DNA from: a bacterium | GTDB taxonomy: Bacteria; Electryoneota; Electryoneia; Electryoneales; Electryoneaceae | Assembly (NCBI GenBank): GCA_020444265.1 | Contig: JAHLLH010000015.1 | Coordinates: 1 to 57,982, forward strand | Length of the DNA: 57,982 nucleotides | Reading direction: 5' to 3' | In this document: positions 8,349 through 18,458 of the stretch, in pieces | Layout of the letters: the number at the start of each line of letters is the position of its first letter | Numbering within the stretch: position 1 is the first letter of the stretch | Notes under the pieces: model-generated | What the model was told of the DNA's origin: nothing | Database searches by the model: none | What the model saw: only the letters and a program-made list of their open reading frames with translations | Made by a program: the position numbers and the translations under genes

Positions 8349-10634
8349 CTACTTCACATACACCACTTTCCGCAGGGCCGAGGCATTCCCCGCACGCAAC
8401 TGGACGAGATAAACCCCACTCGCCAGCCCATCCGGCTGCCATGCCATCCGGTGCTCGCCTGCAGCCAGGGGCGACGCCAGTAACTCCTGAACCAACCGTC
8501 CCTGGATATCGTAAACCACGACCCGTGCCTCCCCTGCGGAGGGAAGCACAAACTCCAGCTGGACGGTGCTGTTGAAGGGATTGGGCCAGGGTGTAGCCAA
8601 GTTGATAGAGGAGGGCTGAGCTGGTGTATCAGGTTCCTCTACGTCCAGGTCGATGCCCGATGTCGTGTAGACTCCCTGGAATGTGGTACCGTAGTAGATT
8701 CGTTCATCCGCAAGGGAGAAGCTTCGTGCCTGCTCACCCCAGTCGGGAGTCAGCACCGCGTGGAAAAAGCCCATACTGTCTTCGCTTGCCCAGACAAGTC
8801 CGGCCCCCAACCGGAGAAACCAGAGAATGCCAGGGTAGGCAGGATCGACCTGCAAAGCTCCGTTCCTGTTATGAGCTGTGTTGCCAATCTCCAACCAATT
8901 GCCTGCAATTTGGTAACGGTAGAGAAGAGCGTCACTGGTCGAGACGAACAGTATCCAGCGATCATGATTCATCACCGCGATATCTCGTACGGCACCGTCC
9001 ACGGTCATGTCGTACCACGTCGTACCCCCATCGAGCGAAAAATGGAGCACCCCGTAACTGCCAACGTAGATATGGTCAGGATCGCCCGCCTCGATGAAAG
9101 GTGCACTTAGCCCTGTTGCCTCCAGTCCAGGTGCGGCAACGACCCAGCTTTCACCGCCGTCGGTCGATCTGATGATTTCTTCGGTTGTGTCAACACCCCA
9201 CAGGATGAGAGGGTCGGTGGGGTGGGCAGTAATGGCGATGTGTCGGCTACCGGAAGCGGCCAGATGTGAAGTGGTCCAGCTGTCCCCCCCATCGCTGCTT
9301 TTAGCAATGCTGCGGTAAGTCGCAATGTGAATCACAAGGGAGTCCGTCGCTGCGATCTCCACGTCATAAACCCGGGAAGAGTAGATCTTCTCCCATGAAT
9401 TACCAGCGTCATAGGTGCGGAAGAGACCGGTGAGTCCGGCAGCGTAGCAGGTGTCGGGATGGAAGGGGTGGGGAGCGAGATCCCAGATGGTCGAGTTGCT
9501 TGTCCCGTCCATCGGCAAGCGGGTCCCGTTGCCGGTCTCGTCACGGATCACCTGGTCTTGAAGTGAAGCGATCAAGATCGAATCTTCGCTTGTACCCACC
9601 CAACCGAGCGTTGCATCTCCCAGTTGAGGGGCCAGGTGAGCGGGACCATCGTAGGAGACGGCGAGGGTATCGGCGACCGTGGGGTCTTCCGCATGATTAC
9701 GGATGAACTCGTGGATACCGTGGTACGCGATATTTCCAGATGGTGAGCGGTAGATCCGTGCCGGATGCAAATCCATTGTAACACTTGTGGCGGTAAGTGT
9801 CGATGGGATAATATGCCAAAGCCGTGGCCAGGGGATCCAGTCGCTGTCGGTCAGCACCCAGACTGCATCGGTCGTGGATTCGTCCACTTCGATCCGTCGT
9901 ACGACATCTGAGAGGGGGACATTGGTCGGCCAGTCTTCTCCACCGTTCTCAGAGATCGAAAAGCTTCCCCCCAAACTGGCAAAAATCGTATCGGAAGGAC
10001 TTGGGCATCCGATGACAGCCAGGCAGGCATACCCACTATTCGTGATCTGGGTCAATTCCTCCTCGAGGGGATCATATCGCCAGGCAAGATCGTTGGTGTC
10101 CACGTAAAACAGGCCCGCTGCATTCATTACCGGTGCCTTGAAGTGATACCTCGTTTCAATGAATACCCCCATTCCTTCCCATGTTTCCCCAGCGTCGTCA
10201 CTGTGGTAGAGATGGTTCCCGATCATGGTGAAAACGTGATCAGGAAAAGCTTCGTTCGTTCCAACCCAATGAGTTGGAAACATCGAACCCCAGTAGGCGG
10301 ACCGCTCCGATGCAGTGTCGAGCACGGTCGAACTTGACCAGAAGAAGTAGGCATCGTCCTCGACGACAGGAGGGCGGGAGGAACCCACGTTCATCCGTGT
10401 CCAAGTGCCCGTATCACGTTCCAGACGATAGAGTCCGTTGTTGGCGGTCCCAACAAAAATCAGGTTGGCATCCCACTCGGCTCCGTGTACAGCTGTGGCC
10501 TGCAAACCGGGCGGGCCATGGGATTCCCACTGAGCAGAGACACTCTGCGAAAGGGAGAGGAAAAGCATGAAACTGAAAAAAACGAGGGCAAAAGGATGGA
10601 TAGGGTACAGGTGCGATCCATGCAGGCGGCTCAT
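8349..10634 (-). CDS. Secreted Asp-box (BNR/sortilin-like) propeller protein with T9SS-type C-terminus
   Basis: A 761-residue exported protein. It has an N-terminal signal peptide (about residues 12-35, ending VSAQW) and at least six Asp boxes of the form S-x-D-x-G-x-x-W (for example HSDDAGETW, RTYDAGNSW, KSSDGGDSW, RSTDGGESW, FSLDGGTTW), which mark beta-propeller blades of the sortilin/BNR type. The last 80 residues are a T9SS type A / FlgD-Ig-like domain: PWPNPFNSTVQLEF, VVVYDIQGRLVQEL, LASGVYLVQL. The glycosidase residues of sialidases are not visible, so a binding or structural role is more likely. It is a distant relative of the protein at 52607-54967. A promoter is proposed at 10679-10707. 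Confidence 0.82.
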   Translation of the reverse strand: MSRLHGSHLYPIHPFALVFFSFMLFLSLSQSVSAQWESHGPPGLQATAVHGAEWDANLIFVGTANNGLYRLERDTGTWTRMNVGSSRPPVVEDDAYFFWSSSTVLDTASERSAYWGSMFPTHWVGTNEAFPDHVFTMIGNHLYHSDDAGETWEGMGVFIETRYHFKAPVMNAAGLFYVDTNDLAWRYDPLEEELTQITNSGYACLAVIGCPSPSDTIFASLGGSFSISENGGEDWPTNVPLSDVVRRIEVDESTTDAVWVLTDSDWIPWPRLWHIIPSTLTATSVTMDLHPARIYRSPSGNIAYHGIHEFIRNHAEDPTVADTLAVSYDGPAHLAPQLGDATLGWVGTSEDSILIASLQDQVIRDETGNGTRLPMDGTSNSTIWDLAPHPFHPDTCYAAGLTGLFRTYDAGNSWEKIYSSRVYDVEIAATDSLVIHIATYRSIAKSSDGGDSWTTSHLAASGSRHIAITAHPTDPLILWGVDTTEEIIRSTDGGESWVVAAPGLEATGLSAPFIEAGDPDHIYVGSYGVLHFSLDGGTTWYDMTVDGAVRDIAVMNHDRWILFVSTSDALLYRYQIAGNWLEIGNTAHNRNGALQVDPAYPGILWFLRLGAGLVWASEDSMGFFHAVLTPDWGEQARSFSLADERIYYGTTFQGVYTTSGIDLDVEEPDTPAQPSSINLATPWPNPFNSTVQLEFVLPSAGEARVVVYDIQGRLVQELLASPLAAGEHRMAWQPDGLASGVYLVQLRAGNASALRKVVYVK

Positions 10635-10678
10635 GAAATTCTCGCAGTAAAGAGTATAGCGGGGTATTGATTACTCTA

Positions 10679-10707
10679 AAGATAGATGGGGGTGGATAGG
10701 ATCGCAA
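10679..10707 (-). promoter_or_regulatory. Candidate sigma-70 promoter for the Asp-box protein
   Basis: On the minus strand TTGCGA (10702-10707), a 17-bp spacer and TATCTT (10679-10684). The inferred start of transcription would give a leader of about 40 nt before the start codon at 10634. Confidence 0.5.
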
Positions 10708-10737
10708 CAAGCACAGCAATGAACCATAAATGAAACA

Positions 10738-10754
10738 CACCTCCAGGGGAGGTG
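10738..10754 (-). terminator. Hairpin downstream of bioY, possible weak terminator
   Basis: CACCTCC (10738-10744), loop AGG, GGAGGTG (10748-10754). On the minus strand it is followed by TGTTTCATTT, a poor T tract, so termination is uncertain. Confidence 0.4.
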
Positions 10755-10787
10755 CGGGAAGCTTCATGGATTCAGCCGGAGTTACAT

Positions 10788-11375
10788 CTATTTCCCGGAT
10801 AGCCTCTTTACACCCAGGTAAATCCCCGTTGCCGCCGCGATCTTGACCAATCCACCGGGAATAAATGGCAGGACACCCAGCTTGAAAGCCATGAAGCCGT
10901 CCATGTGGGTGTAGAAGAGGGTCATGTGGGCCCATCCTGCAAAGAGGATGATTGCAGTGCCGAAGAAAAAGACGGCGACCACTCCCGAGGTTCCCTGGGC
11001 ACGTTTGATCACTGCGCCAACATAGAGGGCGGCCAAGATGAAGCCGACAATGTACCCGCCGGATGGACCGGCGAGGATGGCCAGCCCGGTTGAGGCGCCA
11101 GCAAACAAAGGCAACCCGATTGCTCCCCAAACCACATAGAGAAACTGGCTGACGCTACCGCGCCAGGGACCGAGAAAGGCACCCGAAAGAAGGACTGCGA
11201 GGGTTTGCAATGTAATCGGCACAGGGGTGAAGGGCAGAGGTACGATGACCTGCGCTGCAAGGGTCGTCAGGAGAGTGAACCCCAGCACGAGAAAAAAGGA
11301 ACGTACCGCTTGAGCTGCGCTGACTGCGTACTCGTTGGCCATATTCCCATCATAGGAATTTGTAAAACGACTCAT
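10788..11375 (-). CDS. bioY: BioY biotin transporter S component
   Basis: An integral membrane protein of about 195 residues with six hydrophobic segments. It has the BioY signatures PLPFTPVPITLQTLAVLLSG near the N-terminus and GPSGGYIVGF in the middle. BioY is the substrate-binding unit of the ECF biotin importer; no EcfA/EcfT genes are adjacent, so it would use a shared energy module or work alone. Start choice is open: ATG 11375 has GGGG six bases upstream, while ATG 11342 also fits the family length. It diverges from mutA, a sensible context because biotin serves the carboxylase feeding the methylmalonyl-CoA mutase. Confidence 0.92.
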   Translation of the reverse strand: MSRFTNSYDGNMANEYAVSAAQAVRSFFLVLGFTLLTTLAAQVIVPLPFTPVPITLQTLAVLLSGAFLGPWRGSVSQFLYVVWGAIGLPLFAGASTGLAILAGPSGGYIVGFILAALYVGAVIKRAQGTSGVVAVFFFGTAIILFAGWAHMTLFYTHMDGFMAFKLGVLPFIPGGLVKIAAATGIYLGVKRLSGK

Positions 11376-11767
11376 CACGTGCCCCAGAATCAACGTGAAT
11401 CAACAATGTTCAAATCGGCGGAAAGATAACGATTCAGGATGAGCAAGCAAACTTTTTCGCAATCCGATTCGAATTTACTCCCACAGACCAGATCATCTAA
11501 TCGGGGGCCTTGAGAGCACCCACGCTTGAGTATGTTTTCACAAAGCCATCTCTCTATATTATCGCTCCCTGAAGCGTGGGATCGACGGTCGCTTTTTCGA
11601 AACGTATCTTCCTGCTCAGGAAGGATGTAATACGGACATGCATGTGACTTGAGTGCTCCATCACCCAAGCGTGTATGTCAGCACGATTCAGCAACTTTTT
11701 ACGTTGACAGGTAGGGATGAAAACCTGGGTGACAGCTGCCTGGGTACCCTGAACAACTTTCAACCGG
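11376..11767. other. Intergenic region between divergent bioY and mutA
   Basis: Some 390 bp with no convincing gene. It holds a 9-bp inverted repeat (CCCACGCTT 11519-11527 and AAGCGTGGG 11572-11580) around an AT-rich stretch with TATATTAT (11555-11562) that could hold a -10 element. A tandem AATCAAC motif lies near the bioY start. I looked for a cobalamin riboswitch before mutA and did not see its conserved B12 box. Confidence 0.4.
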
Positions 11768-13918
11768 ATGGCATCGATGGTTGACACGAACCAATCCGCC
11801 GCTGAACCTAAGCGGCTTTTGAGCGAATTTGAGGCGCCCACCCTCGAGCAGTGGCACGAGGAAGTGGTGCGTCTGCTGAAAGGGGCACCCTTCGAAAAGA
11901 AGATGTTAACCCCGACCTATGAGGGCATTACCCTCAAGCCGATTTATACGCAAGAAGATGTGGAAGGCCTCGAGCATGTCAAGGCGCTCCCGGGCGACCC
12001 GCCCTATGTGCGCGGGACCGATCCGATCCACTACCGGACCCACGGTTGGGAGATCGCGCAGGAACTGCCTTATCCAACCTACGAAGAGTTTAATGCTGCA
12101 CTGAAGCATGACATGGCGCGCGGACAGTCGGCGGTCAATCTCCTGCTCGATGAGGCGACCCAGGCCGGGCTCGATCCGGACTACGCTCAGCAGGGGCAGG
12201 TGGGGAAGGATGGCACATCCATCTCGAGTGTAATCGGGCTGGGACGGGCGTTGGATGGTCTTGACCTTTCCGAAACACCGATCTACATCCAGGCTGGTTC
12301 TGCGGCGCTGCCCTTTGCGGCGTTGCTCATCGCGCTGATGCGACGTAACGGGCAGGATGTGTCAAAACTGCGCGGCAGCATCGGTTTTGATCCCCTCGCA
12401 GGTCTTGCGACCCACGGCTCCCTGCCGATCAGCCTGGAACGTGCCTGGGCGGAGATCGCCCTGCTGACTCGTTGGGCTCGTTCCCATGCTCCGCAGGTGA
12501 AGACGATTTCGATCTGGTCGCACATGTGGCATGAGGCAGGTGCAAATGCGGTGCAGGAGTTGGCGATTGCCCTCGCGACTGGCGTGTGCTACCTGCGCGA
12601 GATGGAACAGCGTGGGCTGAGTGTCGAAGAAACAGCCGGGAAGATGCAATTTGGCTTCAGCATCGGCGGTCACTTCTTCATGGAAATCGCCAAGTTGCGC
12701 GCGGCACGTCTGCTCTGGGCGAAAGTCGTGCAGGCGTCGGGTGGTTCGCCGGATGCGGGCAAAATGACCATTCATGGACGAACCAGCCGCCGTCAGCAAA
12801 CCACGTTCGATCCCTACACCAACATTCTCCGTTCGACGACTCAGGCCTTTTCGGCCGTCGTAGGTGGAGTCGACAGCCTCCACGTAGCACCCTTCGACGA
12901 GGCTCTCGGGGTGCCGGGTGAATTTGGACGTCGCATCGCACGGAATACGCACATCATCCTACGCGATGAGGCGCACCTGAACAACGTGCTCGACCCGGCT
13001 GGCGGAAGCTGGTATGTCGAAACGTTGACCGACCAGCTTTCGCAAGAAGCGTGGAAGCTTTTCCAGCAGATCGAAGCGGAAGGTGGTATTGAGAAGGCGC
13101 TTGAAAAGGGTTTCCTGCAGGAGATGGTCGAAGCGACCGCGCAGGAACGTCACGCCAACCTCGCGACGCGGAAGGATGTGCAGGTAGGGATCAACATGTA
13201 TCCGAACCTTGCTGAACGTCCAGTCGATGCAATCATTCCTGACCTCGAAAAGGTCTTCGAGGATCGAACGAAACGGTTGCAGGCGCTGCGAGTTTCCAGC
13301 GAGCATGGCAAGGAAGTGCAGGTCCTCTTCAAGCTTGGCGCCATCATGGAAGCGGATCCCGAGGATGTCTTCGAGGCGGTGATCGATGCTGCAGCGCACG
13401 GTGCGACGATTGGCGAATTCACCAAGACGTTGCGTCACGGGGACGGCACAAAACCGACAGCTAGGCAGTTGATAGCGAAACGAGTGTCAGAGGATTTTGA
13501 GAACCTTCGCCGTCGCGTGCTGGCTGCTCAAGATGAGCGGAAACCTTCAGTATTCCTCGCCAATGTGGGCCCGGTCGCGGGCTACATGCCGCGAGTCGAC
13601 TTCACTCGTTCCTTCTTCCAGGTCGGCGGGTTCCGTGTTGCGGGCGATGACTGGTTCGAAGATGCCGAGGCCGCCGTCGAAGCCGCCAAGGCAAGCCGTG
13701 CCTCGGTCGTCGTCATTGTCTCAACGGATGATCAGTACGAGGAGATCGTCCCCACCATCGCGGGCAGCTTGAAGCAGCAGGCGAAGATCATCCTCGCTGG
13801 CTACCCGAAGGAACAGATCGAGAGCTTCACCGCCGCAGGTGTGGAGAGCTTCATCCACATGCGCAGCGATGTCTATGCCGTGCTCAATGAGCTGGCGGAC
13901 AACCTCGAGGGCAAGTGA
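11768..13918 (+). CDS. mutA: Methylmalonyl-CoA mutase small (non-catalytic) subunit
   Basis: A 716-residue beta subunit of the adenosylcobalamin-dependent mutase that interconverts (R)-methylmalonyl-CoA and succinyl-CoA. It is homologous along its length to the large subunit encoded next to it, with a TIM-barrel domain (about 1-560) and a C-terminal flavodoxin-like domain. The cobalamin-binding motif D-x-H-x-x-G is missing; the corresponding stretch reads [13 protein letters not shown], as expected of the structural MutA chain. No strong ribosome-binding site precedes ATG 11768; ATG 11777 is an alternative. It almost touches mutB, so the two are co-translated. Confidence 0.95.
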   Translation: MASMVDTNQSAAEPKRLLSEFEAPTLEQWHEEVVRLLKGAPFEKKMLTPTYEGITLKPIYTQEDVEGLEHVKALPGDPPYVRGTDPIHYRTHGWEIAQELPYPTYEEFNAALKHDMARGQSAVNLLLDEATQAGLDPDYAQQGQVGKDGTSISSVIGLGRALDGLDLSETPIYIQAGSAALPFAALLIALMRRNGQDVSKLRGSIGFDPLAGLATHGSLPISLERAWAEIALLTRWARSHAPQVKTISIWSHMWHEAGANAVQELAIALATGVCYLREMEQRGLSVEETAGKMQFGFSIGGHFFMEIAKLRAARLLWAKVVQASGGSPDAGKMTIHGRTSRRQQTTFDPYTNILRSTTQAFSAVVGGVDSLHVAPFDEALGVPGEFGRRIARNTHIILRDEAHLNNVLDPAGGSWYVETLTDQLSQEAWKLFQQIEAEGGIEKALEKGFLQEMVEATAQERHANLATRKDVQVGINMYPNLAERPVDAIIPDLEKVFEDRTKRLQALRVSSEHGKEVQVLFKLGAIMEADPEDVFEAVIDAAAHGATIGEFTKTLRHGDGTKPTARQLIAKRVSEDFENLRRRVLAAQDERKPSVFLANVGPVAGYMPRVDFTRSFFQVGGFRVAGDDWFEDAEAAVEAAKASRASVVVIVSTDDQYEEIVPTIAGSLKQQAKIILAGYPKEQIESFTAAGVESFIHMRSDVYAVLNELADNLEGK

Positions 13919-13920
13919 TC

Positions 13921-16104
13921 ATGAACAAGACAACCATACCTGATTTTACGAAGGTCGAGTTGACGACCAACGGTGCGAAGGGGGATGTCGCCGGGTGGCA
14001 GTCGCGTGTCGAAGAGCAGGTAAACGGGGATCTCGACTCGCTGCTCTGGAAGACCAATGAGCAGATTCCGGTCAAGCCGCTTTACACGTTGGATGATCTC
14101 GACGATACCGAGCATCTGAAGTTTACGGCGGGTATTGCGCCTTTCCTCCGTGGTCCCTACGCCAGCATGTACGTGATCCGTCCCTGGACAGTCCGTCAGT
14201 ATGCGGGCTTCTCCACCGCTGAAGAATCCAATGCTTTCTATCGCCGGAACCTTGCTGCGGGGCAGAAGGGCTTGTCGGTGGCGTTCGATTTAGCGACCCA
14301 TCGTGGCTACGATTCCGATCATCCGCGAGTTGTTGGCGATGTCGGCAAGGCTGGCGTTGCGATTGATTCGATCCTCGACATGAAGATGCTGTTTGATGGC
14401 ATCCCGCTCGACACGATGTCGGTGTCGATGACCATGAACGGTGCCGTGCTGCCGGTGATGGCCTTTTACATTGTCACCGGCCTCGAGCAAGGCGCGAGCC
14501 TGGACCAGCTCACCGGAACCATCCAGAACGACATCCTCAAAGAGTACATGGTGCGGAATACTTACATTTATCCGCCCATACACTCGATGAAGATCATCGC
14601 CGACATCTTCGAGTACACCTCGAAGAACATGCCGAAGTTCAACAGCATCTCCATCTCCGGCTACCACATGCAGGAGGCGGGAGCGACCGCCGACCTCGAG
14701 CTGGCCTACACCCTTGCCGATGGTCTCGAGTATGTCCGGACCGGCATGGCCGCCGGACTTCCCGTTGACAAATTCGCCCCACGCCTCAGCTTCTTCTGGG
14801 CCGAGGGGATGAACTACTTCATGGAAGTGGCGAAACTCCGCGCTGGCCGACTGCTGTGGGCAAAGCTCATCAAGCAGTTCGATCCGCAAAACCCGAAATC
14901 GATGGCCTTGCGTACACATTCCCAGACCTCCGGCTGGTCGCTTGCGGAGCAGGATCCCTTCAACAATGTGGTCCGTACCTGTGTCGAAGCGATGGCAGCA
15001 TCGTTGGGCCATACCCAGAGCCTCCACACCAATGCTCTAGACGAAGCGATTGCACTGCCGACCGATTTCTCAGCCCGGATTGCGCGTAACACTCAGCTCT
15101 ACCTGCAGGATGAGACCGGCATTTGCCGCGTGGTTGACCCTTGGGGCGGATCGTATTATCTGGAGCGCCTTACCCACGAGCTGATGCACAAAGCATGGGC
15201 GCACATCCAGGAAGTGGAAGAGATGGGCGGCATGGCGAAAGCGATCGAGTCCGGCCTGCCGAAGATGCGTATCGAAGAAGCGGCGGCACGCAGGCAGGCG
15301 CACATCGACAGTGGCGCGGAGACGATTGTCGGTGTTAACAAGTACCGTCTCGACAAAGAAGAACCGCTCGAAATTCTCGATATTGACAACACGGAAGTAC
15401 GTCGTCAGCAGATCGCACGACTGGAGAAGCTGAAGGCCGGACGTGACAGTGCAGCGGTCGAGAAGACACTGAACGCTCTGTCGGTCGCGGCGAAAACGGG
15501 TGAGGGTAACCTGCTCGAGCTGGCGGTGGAAGCGGCGAAGGCACGGGCTTCATTGGGCGAGATCAGTGATGCGCTCGAGAAACATTTTGGACGGCATAAA
15601 GCGGAGATCAGAACCATCAGCGGAGTCTATTCCAGCGAATTTGCGCAGGACGATGCGATTCAGGAAGTCCGTGCGCTGACCAAGTCCTTCGAGGATCAGG
15701 AGGGGCGTCGTCCACGTATCCTCGTCGCTAAGATGGGGCAGGATGGGCATGACCGTGGTGCGAAGGTGGTCGCCACCGCCTTCGCCGACCTTGGTTTCGA
15801 TGTCGATGTCGGTCCCCTCTTCCAGACTCCGGAAGAGACGGCTCGGCAGGCGGTAGAGAATGATGTCCACATCGTCGGCATGAGTTCCCTCGCCGCCGGG
15901 CACAAGACCCTGCTTCCGGAGTTGGTCGCCGAGCTGAAGAAGCTGGGACGTGAGGACATCATGGTCATCTGTGGTGGGGTCATCCCGGCACAGGACTACG
16001 ACTACCTGCGTGAACAGGGTGCCGCTGCCATCTTTGGCCCGGGAACCGTCATCCCCCACGCAGCGAAGGTGCTGCTGGAAGAACTGATGGAGCGTCTCAG
16101 CTAA
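13921..16104 (+). CDS. mutB: Methylmalonyl-CoA mutase large (catalytic) subunit
   Basis: A catalytic alpha subunit of about 727 residues. The barrel domain includes [20 protein letters not shown], with the substrate-site tyrosine and arginine region. The C-terminal cobalamin domain has the base-off motif GQDGHDRG, whose His ligates cobalt, then the GxSxL equivalent GMSSLAAGH and the GG of VICGGVIP. With MutA it forms the heterodimer linking propionyl-CoA metabolism to succinyl-CoA. I use ATG 13921, with GAGG ten bases upstream; a GTG at 13915 overlapping the mutA stop is possible. The chaperone meaB lies 9.6 kb downstream rather than in this operon. Confidence 0.97.
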   Translation: MNKTTIPDFTKVELTTNGAKGDVAGWQSRVEEQVNGDLDSLLWKTNEQIPVKPLYTLDDLDDTEHLKFTAGIAPFLRGPYASMYVIRPWTVRQYAGFSTAEESNAFYRRNLAAGQKGLSVAFDLATHRGYDSDHPRVVGDVGKAGVAIDSILDMKMLFDGIPLDTMSVSMTMNGAVLPVMAFYIVTGLEQGASLDQLTGTIQNDILKEYMVRNTYIYPPIHSMKIIADIFEYTSKNMPKFNSISISGYHMQEAGATADLELAYTLADGLEYVRTGMAAGLPVDKFAPRLSFFWAEGMNYFMEVAKLRAGRLLWAKLIKQFDPQNPKSMALRTHSQTSGWSLAEQDPFNNVVRTCVEAMAASLGHTQSLHTNALDEAIALPTDFSARIARNTQLYLQDETGICRVVDPWGGSYYLERLTHELMHKAWAHIQEVEEMGGMAKAIESGLPKMRIEEAAARRQAHIDSGAETIVGVNKYRLDKEEPLEILDIDNTEVRRQQIARLEKLKAGRDSAAVEKTLNALSVAAKTGEGNLLELAVEAAKARASLGEISDALEKHFGRHKAEIRTISGVYSSEFAQDDAIQEVRALTKSFEDQEGRRPRILVAKMGQDGHDRGAKVVATAFADLGFDVDVGPLFQTPEETARQAVENDVHIVGMSSLAAGHKTLLPELVAELKKLGREDIMVICGGVIPAQDYDYLREQGAAAIFGPGTVIPHAAKVLLEELMERLS

Positions 16105-16112
16105 GTCAAGGC

Positions 16113-16287
16113 GAGGATTCCGGCAAAGGCCGGATGACAAAGCCAACCCCTTTGATAGAGATCTTCAACCCCGGTACTCATCTGCCGGTGTCAGGTTTCA
16201 GCTTTCAACTTGCAAGCGACCGTCCGGTGATTTCTAGCTTCATCGTTCCCCTTGCAAGAAAACCCGGACATCAAGCTGTCCGGGCCA
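16113..16287. repeat. Two hairpins downstream of mutB
   Basis: The first, ATTCCGGC-AAA-GGCCGGAT, lies about 10 bp after the mutB stop, near 16116-16135. The second is CCCGGACA-TCAAGC-TGTCCGGG near 16263-16284 followed by CCAG, so on the minus strand CTGG precedes the palindrome as in other members of the hairpin family. Neither has a clear T run. Either could end mutAB or the converging minus-strand gene. Confidence 0.6.
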
Positions 16288-16313
16288 GTAAAGTATCACT
16301 GTCTCGTGAGAAG

Positions 16314-16646
16314 TCACCCGATGAAATTCAGGTGGCTTTCTTTTTTCTTTTCCTTCAGCGGTTCGTGGATGAAGAAGTACCACATGGCGGCGAGAGGGAT
16401 GTCGAGGTCCCCGATGATTTCGCGCTGAAGGGCAGAAGCGGTAGCAAGGATGTCTCCCGTGGCGGAACGCATCTTTTTGCCATCGAACGAGGCGGCACGT
16501 GCGCCCACACGATCCTTGATGTTTTTTCCTTTCACTGATCCAAGCCGTTTGCCCTTGGCATCGTGAACGGTTTTTCCATCAAAGAAGCCGACCGGCACCT
16601 TGTGCAGGTCCACCAACACCTTCCCATCGAACTTCAAGCTGGCCAT
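16314..16646 (-). CDS. Beta-flower-like repeat protein, function unknown
   Basis: A 110-residue cytoplasmic protein. The start at 16646 is chosen because GGGGGA lies four bases upstream. The N-terminal half repeats a short motif FDGKxVxDxxGKRLGSVKGxxIxDxxG-ASFDGKK, where strands alternate with DGK/D-x-G turns. This matches the look of the 4- or 5-fold beta-flower folds, although I cannot confirm the family. The C-terminus is helical and basic. It has no signal peptide and converges on mutB. Confidence 0.6.
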   Translation of the reverse strand: MASLKFDGKVLVDLHKVPVGFFDGKTVHDAKGKRLGSVKGKNIKDRVGARAASFDGKKMRSATGDILATASALQREIIGDLDIPLAAMWYFFIHEPLKEKKKESHLNFIG

Positions 16647-16722
16647 CGTATCCCCCAAAGGCGTTTCGTGCAAGCGAACGAGTGAAAGATACCGCCTTGA
16701 AACGCGTTCGCCAAATAAGTGC

Positions 16723-17376
16723 TCAGAAGGTCAAGGCCAGTTTCATGCCCGCCGTCCCATTTTCCAGGTTGAGCTGCGGTTCGAGGCCGAGTTTCAGCTG
16801 CTGGCCGTACTTGTAGCGGACACGGTCCCGCTTTTCCTGGATCACATGGATGCCGTGGACCCAGTCGTAGAGGTAGTCGGCAGCCAGCAAGGTGCCACCG
16901 AGGACAATCAGGGCCATCCCCAGGTCGCTGGGTCTCTGATCCTTTTTCAGCTTACGCAGATCGTAGGTCGTGGTTGTGGTGGTGCCATCATCTTCGACAC
17001 GGATTGGGATGCGTTCATACCGGATGTTGTTGATGTCCACGGTCGAATAGTCCGTGTCCACATAACCGTTCTCGTCGCCAGTGGAGATGCCCCCGACAAT
17101 CGCCAGACCGCCTGTGACCGCTGCACCGGCCAGCATCCACCCGGTCCTTGACTCACCCGCCTGGAAATGCATCATCCCCGGTAGCGGTGCAAATCCAGCC
17201 ACGAGGACTGCGGGGAGGAGGCGACGGTTGGCATCACGGTACTCCTCATAACTCATACCGTTGGGGACGGGGAAAAAGTCATTTTCGTTGAGGACTTCAC
17301 CCTGCTGTGCGAAAGCTGTCGACAAGCTTACCAGCAGGATCAGGCAACTCGAGATGATGCGATTTGTAGGGATCAT
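16723..17376 (-). CDS. Exported or membrane hypothetical protein
   Basis: A 217-residue protein with a signal peptide (about 1-23, cleavage after AFA). A hydrophobic pair (LLPAVLVAGFAPLPGMMHF and WMLAGAAVTGGLAIVGG), a polar stretch with TTTTTT, and another hydrophobic hairpin (LGMALIVLGGTLLAADYLYDWV) follow. The layout recalls the DUF5683-type P-G-M/G-Q-x-Y membrane proteins common in this superphylum, but the match is loose. It ends LGLEPQLN...GMKLALTF with a terminal Phe, which is compatible with an outer-membrane strand. Function unknown. Confidence 0.65.
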   Translation of the reverse strand: MIPTNRIISSCLILLVSLSTAFAQQGEVLNENDFFPVPNGMSYEEYRDANRRLLPAVLVAGFAPLPGMMHFQAGESRTGWMLAGAAVTGGLAIVGGISTGDENGYVDTDYSTVDINNIRYERIPIRVEDDGTTTTTTYDLRKLKKDQRPSDLGMALIVLGGTLLAADYLYDWVHGIHVIQEKRDRVRYKYGQQLKLGLEPQLNLENGTAGMKLALTF

Positions 17377-17586
17377 GGAGGCTCCAGGTTAGGACAAGGA
17401 CAACGTACAATCACGGATCGATCGGTTCCACTCCTTTTGCGTCGCGATTGATTTGACAATTACACAACGTTCCATGCAACGAGCACCGTAAACAAGAGTC
17501 GAGAAGCTCACCCATCACGCCGGAGTGGATTGGATATGCAGCTCGTAGTCTCTAAGCTGTAGGAAATGGGATCCAGGGGAGGAATC

Positions 17587-18306
17587 ATGCGCGTACTTCG
17601 TCAGTTTTCCAACAATCTGTCCCTCCTTGACAAAAAAGCGCGAGGGAGTCTGATTCGTATCCCGATTGCGGTCCTCGTAAGTCTCGCCATTATGCTTCCG
17701 ATCGCGGGACGGTGGAGTTATCTGGGAGGATGGCTCAATGCTGCGTGGATGCTGGTGTACACCGGAGTCTATTCGGTCTGGTTGATCGCGGCCAATCCAG
17801 AACTCTTTAATCAGCGCATGAACATTTTCCTGCCGGGCACCAAACGATTCGATAAAGTGTTCTGGATTGTCTGGCGAAGCCTCACCTTTGCGATGATCAT
17901 CCTCGCCCCGTTGGATGTCCGTCTCGGCTGGTCGACCGTTCCTGCCTGGCTGGCATGGTCTGCCTTTATCCTCAGCTTGTTGCTCAGTTGTGTGGGAGTC
18001 TGGCCGATCATCATCAACCGTCACTTTGAAGCAAATGTCCGTATCCAGACGGATCGTGACCACAGAGTTGTGGATCAGGGTCCCTACCGGATTGTCCGTC
18101 ATCCGGGGTACTCTCTGGCTGTGCCCGGGATGTTTCTGATGTCCCTGATGATGGAAAGCTTCTGGGCGATGATCCCCGCTACAGGAATTGTGATCGCCTT
18201 TGTCGTCCGGACCACACTGGAGGACCGAACCTTGAGGAATGAACTGGAGGGCTACGAGGAGTATGCACAACGAGTCCGTTGGCGTCTTCTGCCCGGCATC
18301 TGGTGA
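17587..18306 (+). CDS. Isoprenylcysteine carboxyl methyltransferase-like (ICMT/PEMT family) membrane protein
   Basis: A 239-residue membrane protein with five or six hydrophobic helices. The C-terminal signature is shared by ICMT and phospholipid methyltransferases: DQGPYRIVRHPGYSL, then a helix, then LEDRTLRNELEGYEEYAQRV and RWRLLPGIW. These residues bind S-adenosylmethionine and the substrate head group. Bacterial members act on unknown lipids or small thiols. The start at 17587 has an excellent GGGGAGGA upstream. It is apparently monocistronic, and the substrate cannot be inferred. Confidence 0.82.
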   Translation: MRVLRQFSNNLSLLDKKARGSLIRIPIAVLVSLAIMLPIAGRWSYLGGWLNAAWMLVYTGVYSVWLIAANPELFNQRMNIFLPGTKRFDKVFWIVWRSLTFAMIILAPLDVRLGWSTVPAWLAWSAFILSLLLSCVGVWPIIINRHFEANVRIQTDRDHRVVDQGPYRIVRHPGYSLAVPGMFLMSLMMESFWAMIPATGIVIAFVVRTTLEDRTLRNELEGYEEYAQRVRWRLLPGIW

Positions 18307-18458
18307 GAACCGAGTTCAGCCGAAATCGTCCGTTTGTTCAGTCAATCTTGTGTTTCTGACCGGGGAAATGTAGGTTCTTTCATCTGCACATTCCTCAGTG
18401 AGCTGCATCAGGACAATACGTCTGACCTGCATCACGAAAGGTCGGAAAGGGGGGAGTT

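Noticed and set aside
11376-11767. Cobalamin riboswitch before mutA
   Set aside because: The conserved B12 box and surrounding pairing were not found; only a simple inverted repeat is present.
11390-11841. Possible small minus-strand genes between bioY and mutA
   Set aside because: No ribosome-binding site, poor composition, and one overlaps the real mutA start.
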